Part shown: positions 18,831-30,202 of the stretch, in pieces
Layout of the letters: each line of letters begins with the position of its first letter
Numbering within the stretch: position 1 is the stretch's first letter
NCBI GenBank assembly: GCA_009784975.1
Contig: WQXG01000001.1
Coordinates: 1-64,000, forward strand
From: Treponema sp.
Lineage (GTDB): Bacteria > Spirochaetota > Spirochaetia > Treponematales > Breznakiellaceae
Length of the DNA stretch: 64,000 bases
Direction of reading: 5' to 3'
Notes under the pieces: generated by a model
What the model saw: the letters and a program-made list of their open reading frames with translations, nothing else
What the model was told of the DNA's origin: nothing
Databases searched by the model: none
Program-made: the position numbers and the translations under genes

Positions 18831-19534
18831 TGGGACAAAAAGTTAACCCTACAGGGCTTAGAATAGGTATTAATAAAACATGGAGTTCCCGCTGGTATGT
18901 TGACCCAAGGGAGTATGTTGATGCTCTTCACGAAGATTTAAAACTTCGTGAGCTTATCATGGATATGCCGGAAACCAAGGGAGCGGATATTGCTGAACTG
19001 GAAATCATCAGGCATCCGCAGAGAATTACAATTACCATTCATACGGCGCGTCCCGGCGTAATCATTGGTGTTAAAGGCGCCAATATCGAAAAGATAGGCA
19101 ATGATTTACAAAAGAAAGTCAGTAAAAAAGTTCAAATTAAAATTAAAGAAGTAAGAAACCCCGATAACAACGCGCAGATTATCGCGCAGAATATTGCACG
19201 TCAGCTTTTGGCACGTTCATCATTCAGGCGGACAATGAAACAGGCGATAACCAATGCAATCAAGAAAGGCAATGCACAGGGTGTAAAAGTGCGGCTTTCC
19301 GGAAGGCTTGGCGGCGCGGAAATGTCCCGTACAGAAGAAGCAAAAGAAGGACGCATTCCTCTTCATACCTTGCGTGCGGATATAGATTATGGTTTTGCCG
19401 AAGCTCATACTCCTTTTGGTTCAATTGGCGTAAAGGTTTGGGTTTACAACGGCATGAAATACGGTAAAGAACAGAAAGAAGACGCAGGCGCTCTTGTTCG
19501 CAAACGGCGGGAAAGAGCTCCCGCCAGGAGTTAA
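18830..19534 (+). CDS. rpsC: 30S ribosomal protein S3
   Basis: [18 protein letters not shown]. Confidence 0.98.
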   Translation: MGQKVNPTGLRIGINKTWSSRWYVDPREYVDALHEDLKLRELIMDMPETKGADIAELEIIRHPQRITITIHTARPGVIIGVKGANIEKIGNDLQKKVSKKVQIKIKEVRNPDNNAQIIAQNIARQLLARSSFRRTMKQAITNAIKKGNAQGVKVRLSGRLGGAEMSRTEEAKEGRIPLHTLRADIDYGFAEAHTPFGSIGVKVWVYNGMKYGKEQKEDAGALVRKRRERAPARS

Positions 19535-19540
19535 TATAAT

Positions 19541-19969
19541 ATGCTTAGTCCAAAACGTGTAAAGCGCCGCAAGGTGCAAAGAGGCAATATGCCGGGTAAT
19601 GCTACCAGATGCAACAGTGTTGTATTTGGTGATTTTGCTCTGGTTGCATTGGACAGAATGTGGATCACAAACCGTCAGCTGGAAGCGGCTCGTGTTGCCA
19701 TTAACCGTCATGTAAAACGCGGCGGTAAAATGTGGATTCGTATTTTCCCGGATAAGCCGTTTTCAAAGAAACCGGCAGAAACCCGCATGGGTAAAGGGAA
19801 AGGCGCTCCCGAATATTGGGTAGCTGTTGTAAAACCAGGTACTGTTATGTTTGAACTGGGCGGCGGTATTACCCGCGCTCTTGCGGAAGAAGCAATGGCT
19901 TTGGCAGGATCAAAATTGCCGATTAAAACAAAATTTGTGGCTCGTTCAGAAATGGAACTTGGGGCTTAG
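19541..19969 (+). CDS. rplP: 50S ribosomal protein L16
   Basis: [15 protein letters not shown]. Confidence 0.98.
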   Translation: MLSPKRVKRRKVQRGNMPGNATRCNSVVFGDFALVALDRMWITNRQLEAARVAINRHVKRGGKMWIRIFPDKPFSKKPAETRMGKGKGAPEYWVAVVKPGTVMFELGGGITRALAEEAMALAGSKLPIKTKFVARSEMELGA

Positions 19970-19977
19970 GGGGATAC

Positions 19978-20208
19978 ATGAAGAACTCATTCAAAAATCT
20001 GTCATATCCTGAACTGAAAGCCAAGCGGGATGAGCTTAAAAGAAAGTTTATGGAATTTCGTTTTAAGCTTGTTATAGGTCATGTGGATAATCCTCTGCAA
20101 AAGCGTACAATGCGCCGGCAAATTGCAAGGCTCAACACTTTGATACACGCGCATGAAACTATGGTTGAGGCATCCGATTCAAAACAAAAAGCTGCGGAGG
20201 CTAAATAA
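19978..20208 (+). CDS. rpmC: 50S ribosomal protein L29
   Basis: Position and L29-like helix pattern. Confidence 0.9.
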   Translation: MKNSFKNLSYPELKAKRDELKRKFMEFRFKLVIGHVDNPLQKRTMRRQIARLNTLIHAHETMVEASDSKQKAAEAK

Positions 20209-20468
20209 TGCCAGAAAAAACAACTAGCAAAAAAGAATTTATCGGCATTGTAAAAAGTGACAAGATGGAAAAGTCGATTGTAGTTTCTATCGAAACTCTG
20301 ACCCTTCATCCTCTTTATAAAAAATATGTCAAACGGTCTAAAAAAGTAAAAGCCCATGACGAGAAAAACGAAGCTAAGATCGGCGATCGAGTTCGTGTAA
20401 TAGAATGCAGGCCAATCAGCAAGGAAAAATGCTGGACGCTTGTAGAAATTATTGAGCGCGCCAAATAA
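20208..20468 (+). CDS. rpsQ: 30S ribosomal protein S17
   Basis: S17 sequence. Confidence 0.96.
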   Translation: MPEKTTSKKEFIGIVKSDKMEKSIVVSIETLTLHPLYKKYVKRSKKVKAHDEKNEAKIGDRVRVIECRPISKEKCWTLVEIIERAK

Positions 20469-20480
20469 GGGGAGATAGAG

Positions 20481-20852
20481 ATGATTCAAGTAGAAAGCTT
20501 CCTGAATGTGGCAGATAATTCAGGCGCCAAAAAAGCCCAGTGCATCAAAGTTTTGGGCGGTACCCGCAGAAGATATGCCGGGATTGGCGATATTGTTGTT
20601 GTGGCAGTAAAAGAAGCATTGCCCACATCAACCATAAAAAAAGGCACTATTGAGAAGGCGGTTGTAGTACGCATAAGTAAAGAGTACCGCCGCCCTGATG
20701 GAACCTATATCAGGTTTGATGATAATGCCTGCGTCATTATTGATGCTGCATTAAATCCAAAGGGTAAGCGTATCTTTGGACCTGTGGCGCGGGAATTGAG
20801 GGAAAGAAGTGAATTTATGAAAATCATTTCTCTTGCCCCAGAGGTTCTGTAA
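20481..20852 (+). CDS. rplN: 50S ribosomal protein L14
   Basis: [27 protein letters not shown]. Confidence 0.98.
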   Translation: MIQVESFLNVADNSGAKKAQCIKVLGGTRRRYAGIGDIVVVAVKEALPTSTIKKGTIEKAVVVRISKEYRRPDGTYIRFDDNACVIIDAALNPKGKRIFGPVARELRERSEFMKIISLAPEVL

Positions 20853-20863
20853 AGGAGAGAACG

Positions 20864-21187
20864 ATGGCAGAAGCATTGCATAAATTTAAACTTAAAAAAG
20901 AAGATACTGTCGAAGTTATTGCCGGTAAAGACAAGGGAAAACGCGGCAGGATTTTAAAGGTAGTACGTGATGCAGACCGGATTCTTGTTGAAGGTTTGAA
21001 CATGGTTAAAAAAGCGAAGAAAAAAAGAAAGCAGCAGGATCGCGGCGGTATTGTCGAGATAGAAGCGGCTATTCATTCTTCCAACCTTATGATTGTCTGT
21101 AAAAAATGCGGACCGACACGTATTGGTTATAAGCTTGATGGTGACAAGAAAATCAGAATTTGCAAAAAATGCGGGGAGGCCCTTTAA
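20864..21187 (+). CDS. rplX: 50S ribosomal protein L24
   Basis: [18 protein letters not shown]. Confidence 0.96.
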   Translation: MAEALHKFKLKKEDTVEVIAGKDKGKRGRILKVVRDADRILVEGLNMVKKAKKKRKQQDRGGIVEIEAAIHSSNLMIVCKKCGPTRIGYKLDGDKKIRICKKCGEAL

Positions 21188-21741
21188 TGGATAAAAACTA
21201 TGTGCCTCGGTTAAAAAAGATTTACAAGGAAACAATTGCGCCTGAAATGCTCAAGGAATTTGCTTATAAGTCCAGTATGCAGATACCAAAGCTGCAAAAG
21301 ATAATAGTAAGTATGGGAGTTGGCGAAGCTCTTCAGAATAAAAAGCTTTTGGATGCTGCTGTTGGAACATTGTCGCAGATAACCGGGCAAAAAGCGGTTA
21401 AAACAAAAGCAAAAAAGAGTATCGCGAATTTCAAGATCAGGGCAGGTCAGGAAATCGGAACAAAGGTAACTTTACGCGGAGCCATGATGTATGAGTTTTT
21501 TGACAGGCTTGTAAATGTTGCGCTTCCGCGCGTTAAGGACTTCCATGGCATTAATCAAAATGCTTTTGACGGTCATGGAAATTATTCGCTGGGTATTCAG
21601 GAACAGATTATATTTCCGGAAATTGATTTTGATAAAATAGAAAAAATTGCCGGATTAAATATTGTTATAGTTACATCGGCAAAAACTGATGCAGAAGCAA
21701 AAGCATTCCTTAGCAAGTTTGGAATGCCTTTCAGGAAATAA
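21187..21741 (+). CDS. rplE: 50S ribosomal protein L5
   Basis: L5 sequence from [14 protein letters not shown] overlap with rplX. Confidence 0.97.
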   Translation: MDKNYVPRLKKIYKETIAPEMLKEFAYKSSMQIPKLQKIIVSMGVGEALQNKKLLDAAVGTLSQITGQKAVKTKAKKSIANFKIRAGQEIGTKVTLRGAMMYEFFDRLVNVALPRVKDFHGINQNAFDGHGNYSLGIQEQIIFPEIDFDKIEKIAGLNIVIVTSAKTDAEAKAFLSKFGMPFRK

Positions 21742-21750
21742 GGGGTAAAA

Positions 21751-21936
21751 ATGGCAAGAAAAGCTATGATGATTAAAGCGCAGCGGACTCCAAAGTATAA
21801 AACACGAAAAGTGAATCGCTGCAGGATCTGCGGAAGGCCAAGGGGTTTTTTGCGGAAATATGAAATGTGCCGTCTTTGCTTCCGAAAACTCGCGAGCGAA
21901 GGGCTAATTCCCGGCGTAACAAAATCAAGTTGGTAG
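21751..21936 (+). CDS. rpsN: 30S ribosomal protein S14, zinc-binding type
   Basis: [20 protein letters not shown], 61 aa. Confidence 0.97.
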   Translation: MARKAMMIKAQRTPKYKTRKVNRCRICGRPRGFLRKYEMCRLCFRKLASEGLIPGVTKSSW

Positions 21937-21946
21937 GAGAATACGG

Positions 21947-22345
21947 ATGAGCATATCAGATCCCGTTGCGGACATGCTGACAAAGATTAGAAATGCCGGC
22001 ATGGCAAGACATGAAAAAGTCGATATTCCCACATCCAGGCTTAAGCTTGAGATAGTCAAGATTTTAAAGACTGAAGGGTATATTAAGAATTTTAAAAAGG
22101 CAAATCAGGAAGGCGCAAATGTTATCCGGGTTTTCCTTAAATATGATGACAATACCGTACCGATTATTCACGGTATTGAAAAGGTTTCAAAACCAGGACG
22201 CCGTGTTTACATGGGCTATAAAAAAATGCCGAGGGTATTGAACGGCTACGGAACCCTGATCGTTTCTACGTCACAGGGTGTTACAACAGGCAAGAAAGCT
22301 GCCGAGAAAAAAGTCGGCGGTGAAGTAATTTGTACTGTCTGGTAA
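21947..22345 (+). CDS. rpsH: 30S ribosomal protein S8
   Basis: [17 protein letters not shown]. Confidence 0.98.
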   Translation: MSISDPVADMLTKIRNAGMARHEKVDIPTSRLKLEIVKILKTEGYIKNFKKANQEGANVIRVFLKYDDNTVPIIHGIEKVSKPGRRVYMGYKKMPRVLNGYGTLIVSTSQGVTTGKKAAEKKVGGEVICTVW

Positions 22346-22370
22346 GATTGGTCAAACGATAGAGGTTAAT

Positions 22371-22910
22371 ATGTCGAGAATTGGAAAAATACCAGTTAAG
22401 GTTCCCAGCGGGGTGAAAGTTACTTTTCTAAACGAAGAGATTACCGTTGAAGGTCCAAAGGGAAAACTTAAACAAAAGTTCCATCCCGTAATTACTTTTG
22501 AAGATAAGGGCGGGGAAATAGTAGTTGGCCGGCAAAATGAAGAAAAGCAGGCGAAGGCATTTCATGGCCTTTACCGCAATCTTCTTAATAATATGGTAAT
22601 AGGTGTTTCTGTCGGTTTTAACAGATCGCTTATTGTTAACGGTGTTGGTTACCGCGCTGAAGTTCAGGGAAAGCTTCTTTCCATGAGCCTTGGGTACTCA
22701 AATGATATTTTTGTCGCCATTCCGGAAGGACTTTCTGTCTCTACAGATCCGGGCGGAAAAATTGTAATTAGCGGAATTGACAAACAGCGGGTAGGTGAGT
22801 TTGCAGCTCAAGTGCGTAAATTAAGAGGACCTGAACCTTACAAGGGCAAAGGTATCCGTTATGACGATGAAATCATCAGGCGGAAAGTCGGTAAATCAGG
22901 CGTAAAATAG
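22371..22910 (+). CDS. rplF: 50S ribosomal protein L6
   Basis: [15 protein letters not shown]...[12 protein letters not shown]. Confidence 0.98.
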   Translation: MSRIGKIPVKVPSGVKVTFLNEEITVEGPKGKLKQKFHPVITFEDKGGEIVVGRQNEEKQAKAFHGLYRNLLNNMVIGVSVGFNRSLIVNGVGYRAEVQGKLLSMSLGYSNDIFVAIPEGLSVSTDPGGKIVISGIDKQRVGEFAAQVRKLRGPEPYKGKGIRYDDEIIRRKVGKSGVK

Positions 22911-22930
22911 ACGGAGTTTGAGGTAGGTAT

Positions 22931-23293
22931 ATGTTACAGAAAATGTTGGAAAAAAGCAGAAAACGGCTCAGAAGAAAGGTTCATATCCGCAAAAGAATAT
23001 CAGGAACTGCGGAACGTCCGCGGATGACTGTTACAAAAAGCAACCGCCGTCTTTCGGTTCAGATTATTGATGATATAAAGGGGCATACTCTTGTTTCTGC
23101 CTCTACCCTGGAAGGGGAACTTAAAAATATCAAGGTTACCGTTGAAGGCGCAGGACAGCTTGGTGAAATAATTGGTAAACGTCTGTTGGAAAACAATATC
23201 AAAACTGTGGTTTTTGATCGCAATGGATATTTATATCATGGAATTATTAAGGCATTAGCCGATGGAACCCGGAAAGCCGGGATAGTTTTCTAG
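22931..23293 (+). CDS. rplR: 50S ribosomal protein L18
   Basis: L18 sequence. Confidence 0.96.
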   Translation: MLQKMLEKSRKRLRRKVHIRKRISGTAERPRMTVTKSNRRLSVQIIDDIKGHTLVSASTLEGELKNIKVTVEGAGQLGEIIGKRLLENNIKTVVFDRNGYLYHGIIKALADGTRKAGIVF

Positions 23294-23301
23294 GGGGTAC
23301 A

Positions 23302-23940
23302 ATGGCACATATTAAAGATGTCGTAGATAAAGATAACGAAGTTGATGCGGATGCATCAGCAGAAGCGGGCGCCGGCGATACTTTTGAAGATACCCGTGCA
23401 GAGAGCAAGGGGGGCAGAAGAGGCCGCGGACATCGTGATCGCGGTGATCGTGAGCCGATAGAAAAAGAATTTGTTGAAAAACTGGTAAAGCTTAACCGCA
23501 CTGCGAAAGTAGTAAAAGGCGGACGGCGTTTTTCCTTCTCGGCGCTTACAGTTATTGGCGACAGAAAAGGAAAAGTAGGTTTTGGCTTTGGCAAAGCGAA
23601 CGATGTTTCTGAAGCGATTCGCAAAAGTATAGATAAGGCAAAACGTAAAATGATCCTTTTGCCTGTTAAAAACGGCACCATTCCACATGAAGTAACCGGG
23701 TTTTTTAAAGCTTCCCGCGTTCTTCTTAAACCTGCCTGTTCAGGAACCGGCATTATAGCGGGAGGACCTGTGCGGGCAATCATGGAAGCCGGCGGCGTTA
23801 CCGATGTACTCTCCAAGTCAATCGGTTCGTCAAGTCAATATAACGTGGTCAAGGCAACATTTGATTGCATTAGCAGGATGATGGATGCCAGGACAATATC
23901 AAGAAACCGGGGTAAGTCCCTGAATGAATTATGGGGTTAA
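23302..23940 (+). CDS. rpsE: 30S ribosomal protein S5 with ~50-aa acidic/Arg-Gly N-terminal extension
   Basis: S5 core EFVEKLVKLNRTAKVVKGGRRFSFSALTVIGD. Confidence 0.97.
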   Translation: MAHIKDVVDKDNEVDADASAEAGAGDTFEDTRAESKGGRRGRGHRDRGDREPIEKEFVEKLVKLNRTAKVVKGGRRFSFSALTVIGDRKGKVGFGFGKANDVSEAIRKSIDKAKRKMILLPVKNGTIPHEVTGFFKASRVLLKPACSGTGIIAGGPVRAIMEAGGVTDVLSKSIGSSSQYNVVKATFDCISRMMDARTISRNRGKSLNELWG

Positions 23941-23953
23941 TTGGAGGATTGGT

Positions 23954-24157
23954 ATGGCAAAGATAAAAATCCGTCTGGTTCGCAGTACTATCGGCGCTCT
24001 TCCTAAACATCGTGCCACAGTCCGTTCCTTGGGTCTTCGCAAAATTGGTTCCAGTAAAGTGCAGGAAGATTCTCCTGAAATACTTGGAATGGTCAGACAT
24101 GTATCTCATTTAGTTGAAGTCGAAAAAGTAAATGAAGAAAACGGTAAGGTAAAATAA
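23954..24157 (+). CDS. rpmD: 50S ribosomal protein L30
   Basis: MAKIKIRLVRSTIGALPKHRATVRSLGL. Confidence 0.95.
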   Translation: MAKIKIRLVRSTIGALPKHRATVRSLGLRKIGSSKVQEDSPEILGMVRHVSHLVEVEKVNEENGKVK

Positions 24158-24657
24158 TGGCGCACGATTTTAATTTACACGCGCCCGAAGGTGCGAACAA
24201 GAAAAAAAAGATACTGGGACGCGGTCAGGGTTCCGGCAAGGGAACTACATCCGGCAAGGGGCACAAGGGTCAGAAAGCCCGTTCCGGCGGTAAAACTTAT
24301 GTTGGTTTTGAAGGCGGACAGATGCCTCTTTACCGCAGAATTGCACGCAGAGGGTTTTCCAATTATCCGTTCAAGCAGGAATGGCAGGTCATTAACCTGA
24401 GCGAAATTGAAAAACGCTATGAAGCAGGCGAGACTGTTGATCTTTCATCCCTTGTTAAAAAGGGACTGGTTAAGAGTTCTGCCAATGTTCCAATAAAGAT
24501 TTTGGCAAACGGTGAGCTTACAAAAAAACTTAGCTTTAAGGTTGATGCAGCGTCTGAAGCTGCAAAGGCAAAAATTGAAAAACCGGGAGGCGATATATCA
24601 GTTATTCCTCCTGTACAAAAGGCGCAGCCAAAAAATAAAAAGGCAGGCGGGAAATAA
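24157..24657 (+). CDS. rplO: 50S ribosomal protein L15
   Basis: GRGQGSGKGTTSGKGHKGQKARSGG. Confidence 0.97.
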   Translation: MAHDFNLHAPEGANKKKKILGRGQGSGKGTTSGKGHKGQKARSGGKTYVGFEGGQMPLYRRIARRGFSNYPFKQEWQVINLSEIEKRYEAGETVDLSSLVKKGLVKSSANVPIKILANGELTKKLSFKVDAASEAAKAKIEKPGGDISVIPPVQKAQPKNKKAGGK

Positions 24658-25986
24658 ATGGCTAATCCTATAGTTGGAATTTTTAGAATTAAAGAACTGC
24701 GTGAGCGCATCCTCTTTACTATTGGAATGTTAACGGTATTCAGGATTGGCGCAGTGTTTCCGATACCCGGAATCAATGTAAGGGAATTATCCCGCTATTT
24801 CATGGATCAGGTAAATACCGGAAACCCGATAGTTGACTATCTGGACTTCTTTGCCGGCGGTGCATTCTCGAACTTCTCGGTATTCATGCTTGGAATTATG
24901 CCTTACATCTCCATGTCCATTATCATGCAGCTCTTGCTTATTGTTTTCCCAAGTCTTAAAAAAATATCTCAGGAAGACGGCGGCAAAAAGAAAATTCAAA
25001 AATGGCAGAGATACGGAACCGTTCTTGTTTGTTTAATTCAATCTTATGCAGTTACCCAGTATGCTCAGGCTATCTCCCGCAGTGTTGATAACCTTCTTAA
25101 TATCGGTATATTGCCGTTTACCCTGATTGCCATGCTTACCGTTACAACGGGAACCATGTTCCTTATGTGGATTGGCGAGCAGATCACAAAACGAGGTGTC
25201 GGTAACGGTATATCGCTTTTAATATTTGCGGGAATTGTCGCGCGGCTGCCTCAGGCTGTTTGGGAATTAATCGATATGATGAGGAAGGGAAACCTTAACC
25301 CTGTCTTTGTAATTATTGTTCTTGTAATGTTTGTTGCTATAATTGCTCTTGTTGTTTTTGAACAGCAAGGTCAGCGTAAAATTCCTGTAAATTATGCAAA
25401 GAGGGTTGTTGGCAGAAAAATGTTCGGGGCGCAGAATACATACATCCCGTTTAAAATTAACCCGTCCGGCGTTATTCCTGTAATTTTCGCTTCATCAATT
25501 CTTACCTTTCCGCTGCAAATAGCGCAGACTGTCGGCGGTAATGTTGCATGGCTTGGCGCTGTTGCAAATGCATTGAGCCCCAGGGGTATGCTTTACAATG
25601 TTATTTATGTGCTATTGATTATTTTCTTTGCATATTTTTATACACAGGTAACGCTTAACCCCATAGAAATAGCAAAGCAAATTCGTGAAAATGGCGGTTC
25701 CATTCCCGGGATTAGGACAGATCGTATTGAAGATCACCTCACTAAAATCCTGAACCGCATTGTACTTCCGGGCGCAATATATCTTGCCTTTATTGCCGTT
25801 ATTCCGACCATTATTCAATGGGCGTTTAACTTTCCAACTTCAATTTCGTACCTGATGGGCGGTACATCGCTGCTCATTTTGGTTGGCGTTGATTTGGATA
25901 CAATGAGTCAGATAGAAGGGCTTTTAAAGATGCATCATCATGAAGGTTTGGTAAAGCGCGGTCGGTTACGCGGCAGGAACTTGTAG
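24658..25986 (+). CDS. secY: protein translocase subunit SecY
   Basis: SecY TM pattern and RVGAVFPIPGI-like motif. Confidence 0.98.
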   Translation: MANPIVGIFRIKELRERILFTIGMLTVFRIGAVFPIPGINVRELSRYFMDQVNTGNPIVDYLDFFAGGAFSNFSVFMLGIMPYISMSIIMQLLLIVFPSLKKISQEDGGKKKIQKWQRYGTVLVCLIQSYAVTQYAQAISRSVDNLLNIGILPFTLIAMLTVTTGTMFLMWIGEQITKRGVGNGISLLIFAGIVARLPQAVWELIDMMRKGNLNPVFVIIVLVMFVAIIALVVFEQQGQRKIPVNYAKRVVGRKMFGAQNTYIPFKINPSGVIPVIFASSILTFPLQIAQTVGGNVAWLGAVANALSPRGMLYNVIYVLLIIFFAYFYTQVTLNPIEIAKQIRENGGSIPGIRTDRIEDHLTKILNRIVLPGAIYLAFIAVIPTIIQWAFNFPTSISYLMGGTSLLILVGVDLDTMSQIEGLLKMHHHEGLVKRGRLRGRNL

Positions 25987-26029
25987 GAATAGGTATTGTA
26001 AAGATTATGGATTTAGGAGATTATAAGTA

Positions 26030-26143
26030 ATGAAAGTCAGAACCAGCGTAAAACCCATTTGCGATAAATGTAAAATTATTAAACGTAATGGGATTATTCG
26101 CATTATATGCCAGAATCCCAAGCATAAACAAAAGCAGGGCTAG
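26030..26143 (+). CDS. rpmJ: 50S ribosomal protein L36 (37 aa, below ORF-track cut-off)
   Basis: [39 protein letters not shown] taggag. Confidence 0.97.
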   Translation: MKVRTSVKPICDKCKIIKRNGIIRIICQNPKHKQKQG

Positions 26144-26158
26144 GAAGGAGTATAAATA

Positions 26159-26524
26159 ATGGCGCGTCTTGTGGGAGTTGACCTCCCGAATAAACATGTG
26201 AATATCGCATTGACCTACATTTTTGGAATTGGTCGTTCCAGTGCGGATAAAATTGTTGAAAAAGCAAAACTGGATCCCATGCGGCGGATTAATGATTTAT
26301 CTCAGGAAGAGTTAAATGAACTGAGAAATATCATTGAAAGTGATTATAAGGTAGAAGGCCGTCTGCGCACGGAAGTTGCGCTGAATATCAAACGGCTTAT
26401 GGATATTGGCTGTTACCGCGGTTTGCGGCATCGTAAAGGATTGCCTCTGCGCGGTCAGCGTACAAGGACAAATGCGCGTACTCGCAAGGGTAAAAAGAAA
26501 ACCGTCGCCGGTAAAAAGAAATAA
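26159..26524 (+). CDS. rpsM: 30S ribosomal protein S13
   Basis: [25 protein letters not shown]. Confidence 0.98.
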   Translation: MARLVGVDLPNKHVNIALTYIFGIGRSSADKIVEKAKLDPMRRINDLSQEELNELRNIIESDYKVEGRLRTEVALNIKRLMDIGCYRGLRHRKGLPLRGQRTRTNARTRKGKKKTVAGKKK

Positions 26525-26536
26525 TTGGAGGAGTAA

Positions 26537-26929
26537 GTGGCAGCAGCTTCAAAAGCTACAAAGAAAAAGAAAGAGAAAAAATCAGTTTATGAAGGCAATG
26601 TCTATATTCAGGCAACCTTTAATAATACTATTGTTACAATTACTGATCTTATGGGAAACGCTGTTTCCTGGGCGAGTTCGGGTATGCTGCAGTTTAGAGG
26701 AGCGAAAAAATCAACTCCTTTTGCTGCCCAGTCTGTAACCGAAACTGCCGCTCAAAAAGCTCTTCAGGCGGGTTTGCGTGAAGTGCATGTATTTGTAAAG
26801 GGACCAGGCATTGGCAGGGAATCAGCAATCCGGCAGCTTGGTGTAATGGGTATCAAAGTAAAATCAATAAGTGATGTTACTCCTATACCTCACAATGGCT
26901 GTAGGCCGAGAAAAACTCGTCGAATATAA
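26537..26929 (+). CDS. rpsK: 30S ribosomal protein S11 (GTG start)
   Basis: S11 C-terminus [19 protein letters not shown]. Confidence 0.98.
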   Translation: MAAASKATKKKKEKKSVYEGNVYIQATFNNTIVTITDLMGNAVSWASSGMLQFRGAKKSTPFAAQSVTETAAQKALQAGLREVHVFVKGPGIGRESAIRQLGVMGIKVKSISDVTPIPHNGCRPRKTRRI

Positions 26930-26941
26930 GGGAGAAGGAAT

Positions 26942-27577
26942 ATGGCAAGATATACCGGCCCTGTTTGCAGGATGTGCCGAGTTGAACAGAAAAAATTGAT
27001 GTTGAAAGGGAACCGCTGTAAAAGTGATAAATGCCCAATGAATAAAAAGCGGGCAGCACCAGGGAAGGATCCAAAATCCCGGCCCGGCAAGCGTTCCGAT
27101 TACGGCGTGCAATTACGTGAAAAACAAAAGTTAAAAAGAATTTACGGAATGCTGGAAAAGCAGTTTAGTCTTTTCTTTGACCGTGCTATGCGTATGCCCG
27201 GCATTACAGGTGAAAACCTTTTAGCATTGCTGGAACGCCGACTTGATAACGTTGTTTACCGCATGCGGTTTGCTTCATCAAGAAGCCAGGCTCGCCAGCT
27301 TGTATTACATGGACATATATGTGTTAACGGAAAAAAAATTACTATTCCTTCCTATCTTGTGGATCCGGAAAATGAAATTAGCATAGCAGAAGGAAGCCGT
27401 AAGATGGCTATTATCAGGGAATCATTAAAAGAATTTGGAAAGTCAGGCGTGATGCCGTGGCTTAGTCTTGATCCTGATACTATGAAAGGGAAGTTCCTTT
27501 TAATCCCCAAACGTATTGATATTTCAGACCTTGGTGATATTAAGGAACAAATGATTATTGAGTTGTATTCGAAATAA
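26942..27577 (+). CDS. rpsD: 30S ribosomal protein S4
   Basis: MARYTGPVCRMCRVE...LLERRLDNVVYRM. Confidence 0.98.
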   Translation: MARYTGPVCRMCRVEQKKLMLKGNRCKSDKCPMNKKRAAPGKDPKSRPGKRSDYGVQLREKQKLKRIYGMLEKQFSLFFDRAMRMPGITGENLLALLERRLDNVVYRMRFASSRSQARQLVLHGHICVNGKKITIPSYLVDPENEISIAEGSRKMAIIRESLKEFGKSGVMPWLSLDPDTMKGKFLLIPKRIDISDLGDIKEQMIIELYSK

Positions 27578-27586
27578 GGAGTGACA

Positions 27587-28642
27587 ATGGCTCGTAAGAA
27601 TCTTATGCAAGGATTAAAACGCCCTAAAAGTTTTACATTTGAGCATAGTGAACTCAATCAAAATTATGGTAAATTTGTTGCTTCCCCGTTTGAGCCGGGT
27701 TTTGGCACAACGGTAGGCAATACTTTACGAAGAGTTCTTCTTTCCTCAATTCAGGGCTATGCTATTACTGCGGTAAAGATAGAATCTATAGATGCAAATG
27801 GAACTGCTCACAGTGTATCCAGCGAATTTGAAACAATTCCAAACATTATAGAAGATACTCTTGAAGTAATAAATAACCTTAAGCAAATTCGCATTAAACT
27901 GCCGGAGGACAACGAGCAGGATGTTCTGCTCTATGAATGGTCCGGTAAACGCGAAATTAAAAGCGATGATTTTGCCCGTCTTGGTCAGGTAGAAATACTT
28001 TCAACCGGTCAGCACATAATGTCTTTAATGGATAATGCAAATATCAGGTTTGAGATTCAGATTGATCTTGGACGCGGTTATATGCCTTCTGAAGTTAACG
28101 AACGCTATATCGAAGTTATCAATACTATTCCGGTAGATGCAATTTATTCGCCTGTTAAAAAGGTTAAGTTTAATGTTGAGTCAACGCGTGTTGGGCAGCG
28201 CAATGATTATGATAAATTGGTTCTGGAAATCTGGACAGACGGAACAATTAAGCCGGAAGATGCGCTGGCAGAAGCCGCAAAAATAGCAAAAGATCATTTT
28301 TCGGTATTTATTAATTTTGATGAAAACAATCTGGGTATCGAAGATGATATTGACGATGAAAACGACCATATCAGGAAAATTCTTGGCACTCCGGTAGAGG
28401 AACTTGAGCTTTCGGTACGCTCTTCAAATTGTTTAAAAAATGCAAATATAAAAACAATTGGGGAACTTACGCGCAAAACCGAAGATGATATTGCCAGAAC
28501 GCGTAACTTTGGCAAGAAATCACTTCAGGAGATCAAGGAAAAGCTTAAAGAGTGGAACTTAAGTCTCGGGATAACCGATTTGAATGTTCTTAAGAATGCC
28601 CGTATAGAAACCAAAGTAAAGGAAGCAGAAAATGAAGCATAG
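27587..28642 (+). CDS. rpoA: RNA polymerase alpha subunit
   Basis: Alpha NTD/CTD motifs ([33 protein letters not shown]). Confidence 0.98.
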   Translation: MARKNLMQGLKRPKSFTFEHSELNQNYGKFVASPFEPGFGTTVGNTLRRVLLSSIQGYAITAVKIESIDANGTAHSVSSEFETIPNIIEDTLEVINNLKQIRIKLPEDNEQDVLLYEWSGKREIKSDDFARLGQVEILSTGQHIMSLMDNANIRFEIQIDLGRGYMPSEVNERYIEVINTIPVDAIYSPVKKVKFNVESTRVGQRNDYDKLVLEIWTDGTIKPEDALAEAAKIAKDHFSVFINFDENNLGIEDDIDDENDHIRKILGTPVEELELSVRSSNCLKNANIKTIGELTRKTEDDIARTRNFGKKSLQEIKEKLKEWNLSLGITDLNVLKNARIETKVKEAENEA

Positions 28643-29066
28643 AAGCGGGTTTAATCCCCTGGGAATGATGGCGGCGCACCGTAAATCAATGCACCGCAAC
28701 ATGGTTACAAGCCTGTTTAGACAGGAACGAATTAAAACAACCAAGGCAAAAGCGCTGGAAGTTCGCCGGACAGCAGAAAAAATGATTACACGCGCAAAGA
28801 TCGATTCAGTTCATAACAGGCGAATTGTTTCCAGCCGCCTTTTTGATGAAGCCATTGTTGCCAAGCTTTTTACTAATATTGCGCCCAGAATGAAAGAACG
28901 TAACGGCGGTTATACCCGTATTATTAAACTTGGTGAACGCAAGGGAGATGCGGCAGAAATCGTTATTTTGGAACTGGTAGATTATAAACTTGATACCGGT
29001 GATGATAAAAAGAAGGCAAAAAAGAAAGAAGAAAAGTCTGCCGGCAAAGGCGATAAGGGGAAATAG
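28632..29066 (+). CDS. rplQ: 50S ribosomal protein L17
   Basis: [24 protein letters not shown]. Confidence 0.97.
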   Translation: MKHRSGFNPLGMMAAHRKSMHRNMVTSLFRQERIKTTKAKALEVRRTAEKMITRAKIDSVHNRRIVSSRLFDEAIVAKLFTNIAPRMKERNGGYTRIIKLGERKGDAAEIVILELVDYKLDTGDDKKKAKKKEEKSAGKGDKGK

Positions 29067-29294
29067 ATGTCAAAAAACCACAGAGGCAAGGGAATTCGGG
29101 ATCAATTTGCTCATGGCCGCGGCGAATGTCCGGTTTGTAAAAGAAATAGTGTTAAAATTCTTTACGAGCAGGAAGCCGAGGGGCAGAAATTTAAGATATG
29201 CAAAGTTTGTAAGGCTGCAGTTAAAAACGGCAAAAAAAGCCTTCCTGTTGTAAAATCTGCAGAAGCTCCAAAAACTGATGCTACAGCCGGGTAG
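29067..29294 (+). CDS. small zinc-ribbon-like hypothetical protein
   Basis: CPVCKRNS...CKVCKAA paired CXXC. Confidence 0.65.
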   Translation: MSKNHRGKGIRDQFAHGRGECPVCKRNSVKILYEQEAEGQKFKICKVCKAAVKNGKKSLPVVKSAEAPKTDATAG

Positions 29295-29309
29295 GCTGTT
29301 TCTATGTAA

Positions 29310-29339
29310 TTGACAAAATTATTGTTTTTTGTCTATAAT
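29310..29339 (+). promoter_or_regulatory. promoter TTGACA-N18-TATAAT, -10 ends 8 nt before ATG
   Basis: Read directly. Confidence 0.7.
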
Positions 29340-29347
29340 TATAAAGC

Positions 29348-30202
29348 ATGGGATTACTTACCAGCCAAAAAATATCATCTTATTATGAACGCTTTAAGGA
29401 TATATCTGTAACTTTTACCAAAGAAATAATACAGGTTACGGGGCTTTTGACTCAGCAAATTCATATAAAGTGCGGAAATGATTTTTGGCCTTGTGTTGTT
29501 TATTCCGCATCTTTTGAAAATGCAAAGATAGTCGCAAATGTAAAAACCGGTTTGCTTGGAAAACTTCAGGCAACCAATAACTTTATAAACCTTCGTTTTT
29601 GTTTTAGGCCTTCCGGAGAGACAAATACCGTCACATTTTTTGTTGCAGCCCGTGTTCTTGCCAGTGTTCCCTATGGAAATTCTCAGGATGTAAATATGTT
29701 TACGCTTCAGTTTTCCAACAGGCCGCCGGATGATTTTATAGAAATTATGGGACGTGTTCTGGACGCAAATGTAAACTCTGCAAAACGCAAGGATGTCCGC
29801 ATTCCGTTAACTCAGGATAATATGCGCAAATTGAATATCATGTCAACTGAAACGGCTGTCTTTATTCAGGGGCTTCCGCGCCGCTGTATATTAAGGGATA
29901 TATCCTTTTCCGGCTCCAAAATAATTATGATGGGTGTTGCAAAATTTCTGCTTGATAAAGAAGCTTCAATACGAATTGATTTTAACGACCCAAGGGAAGC
30001 TTTTTCTTTAAAAGGAAGTTTTGTCCGTGCCGAAGCCGTTGAAGGAAAAAAAGAAATGGTTGCTTTGGGCCTTAATTTTGATGAAACGGCAGTTCCCATG
30101 GCTTTTAAAATTCGTCTGAATGAAATGATTGCGTCAACGCGCGCTGATTTCCGCGGCGCTTTGGAAGAAGGGCAGGAGATTCAGCGGGTTCCCAATAAAT
30201 AA
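29348..30202 (+). CDS. PilZ-like domain protein
   Basis: RKDVRIPL...ILRDISFSGSKI pattern. Confidence 0.6.
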   Translation: MGLLTSQKISSYYERFKDISVTFTKEIIQVTGLLTQQIHIKCGNDFWPCVVYSASFENAKIVANVKTGLLGKLQATNNFINLRFCFRPSGETNTVTFFVAARVLASVPYGNSQDVNMFTLQFSNRPPDDFIEIMGRVLDANVNSAKRKDVRIPLTQDNMRKLNIMSTETAVFIQGLPRRCILRDISFSGSKIIMMGVAKFLLDKEASIRIDFNDPREAFSLKGSFVRAEAVEGKKEMVALGLNFDETAVPMAFKIRLNEMIASTRADFRGALEEGQEIQRVPNK

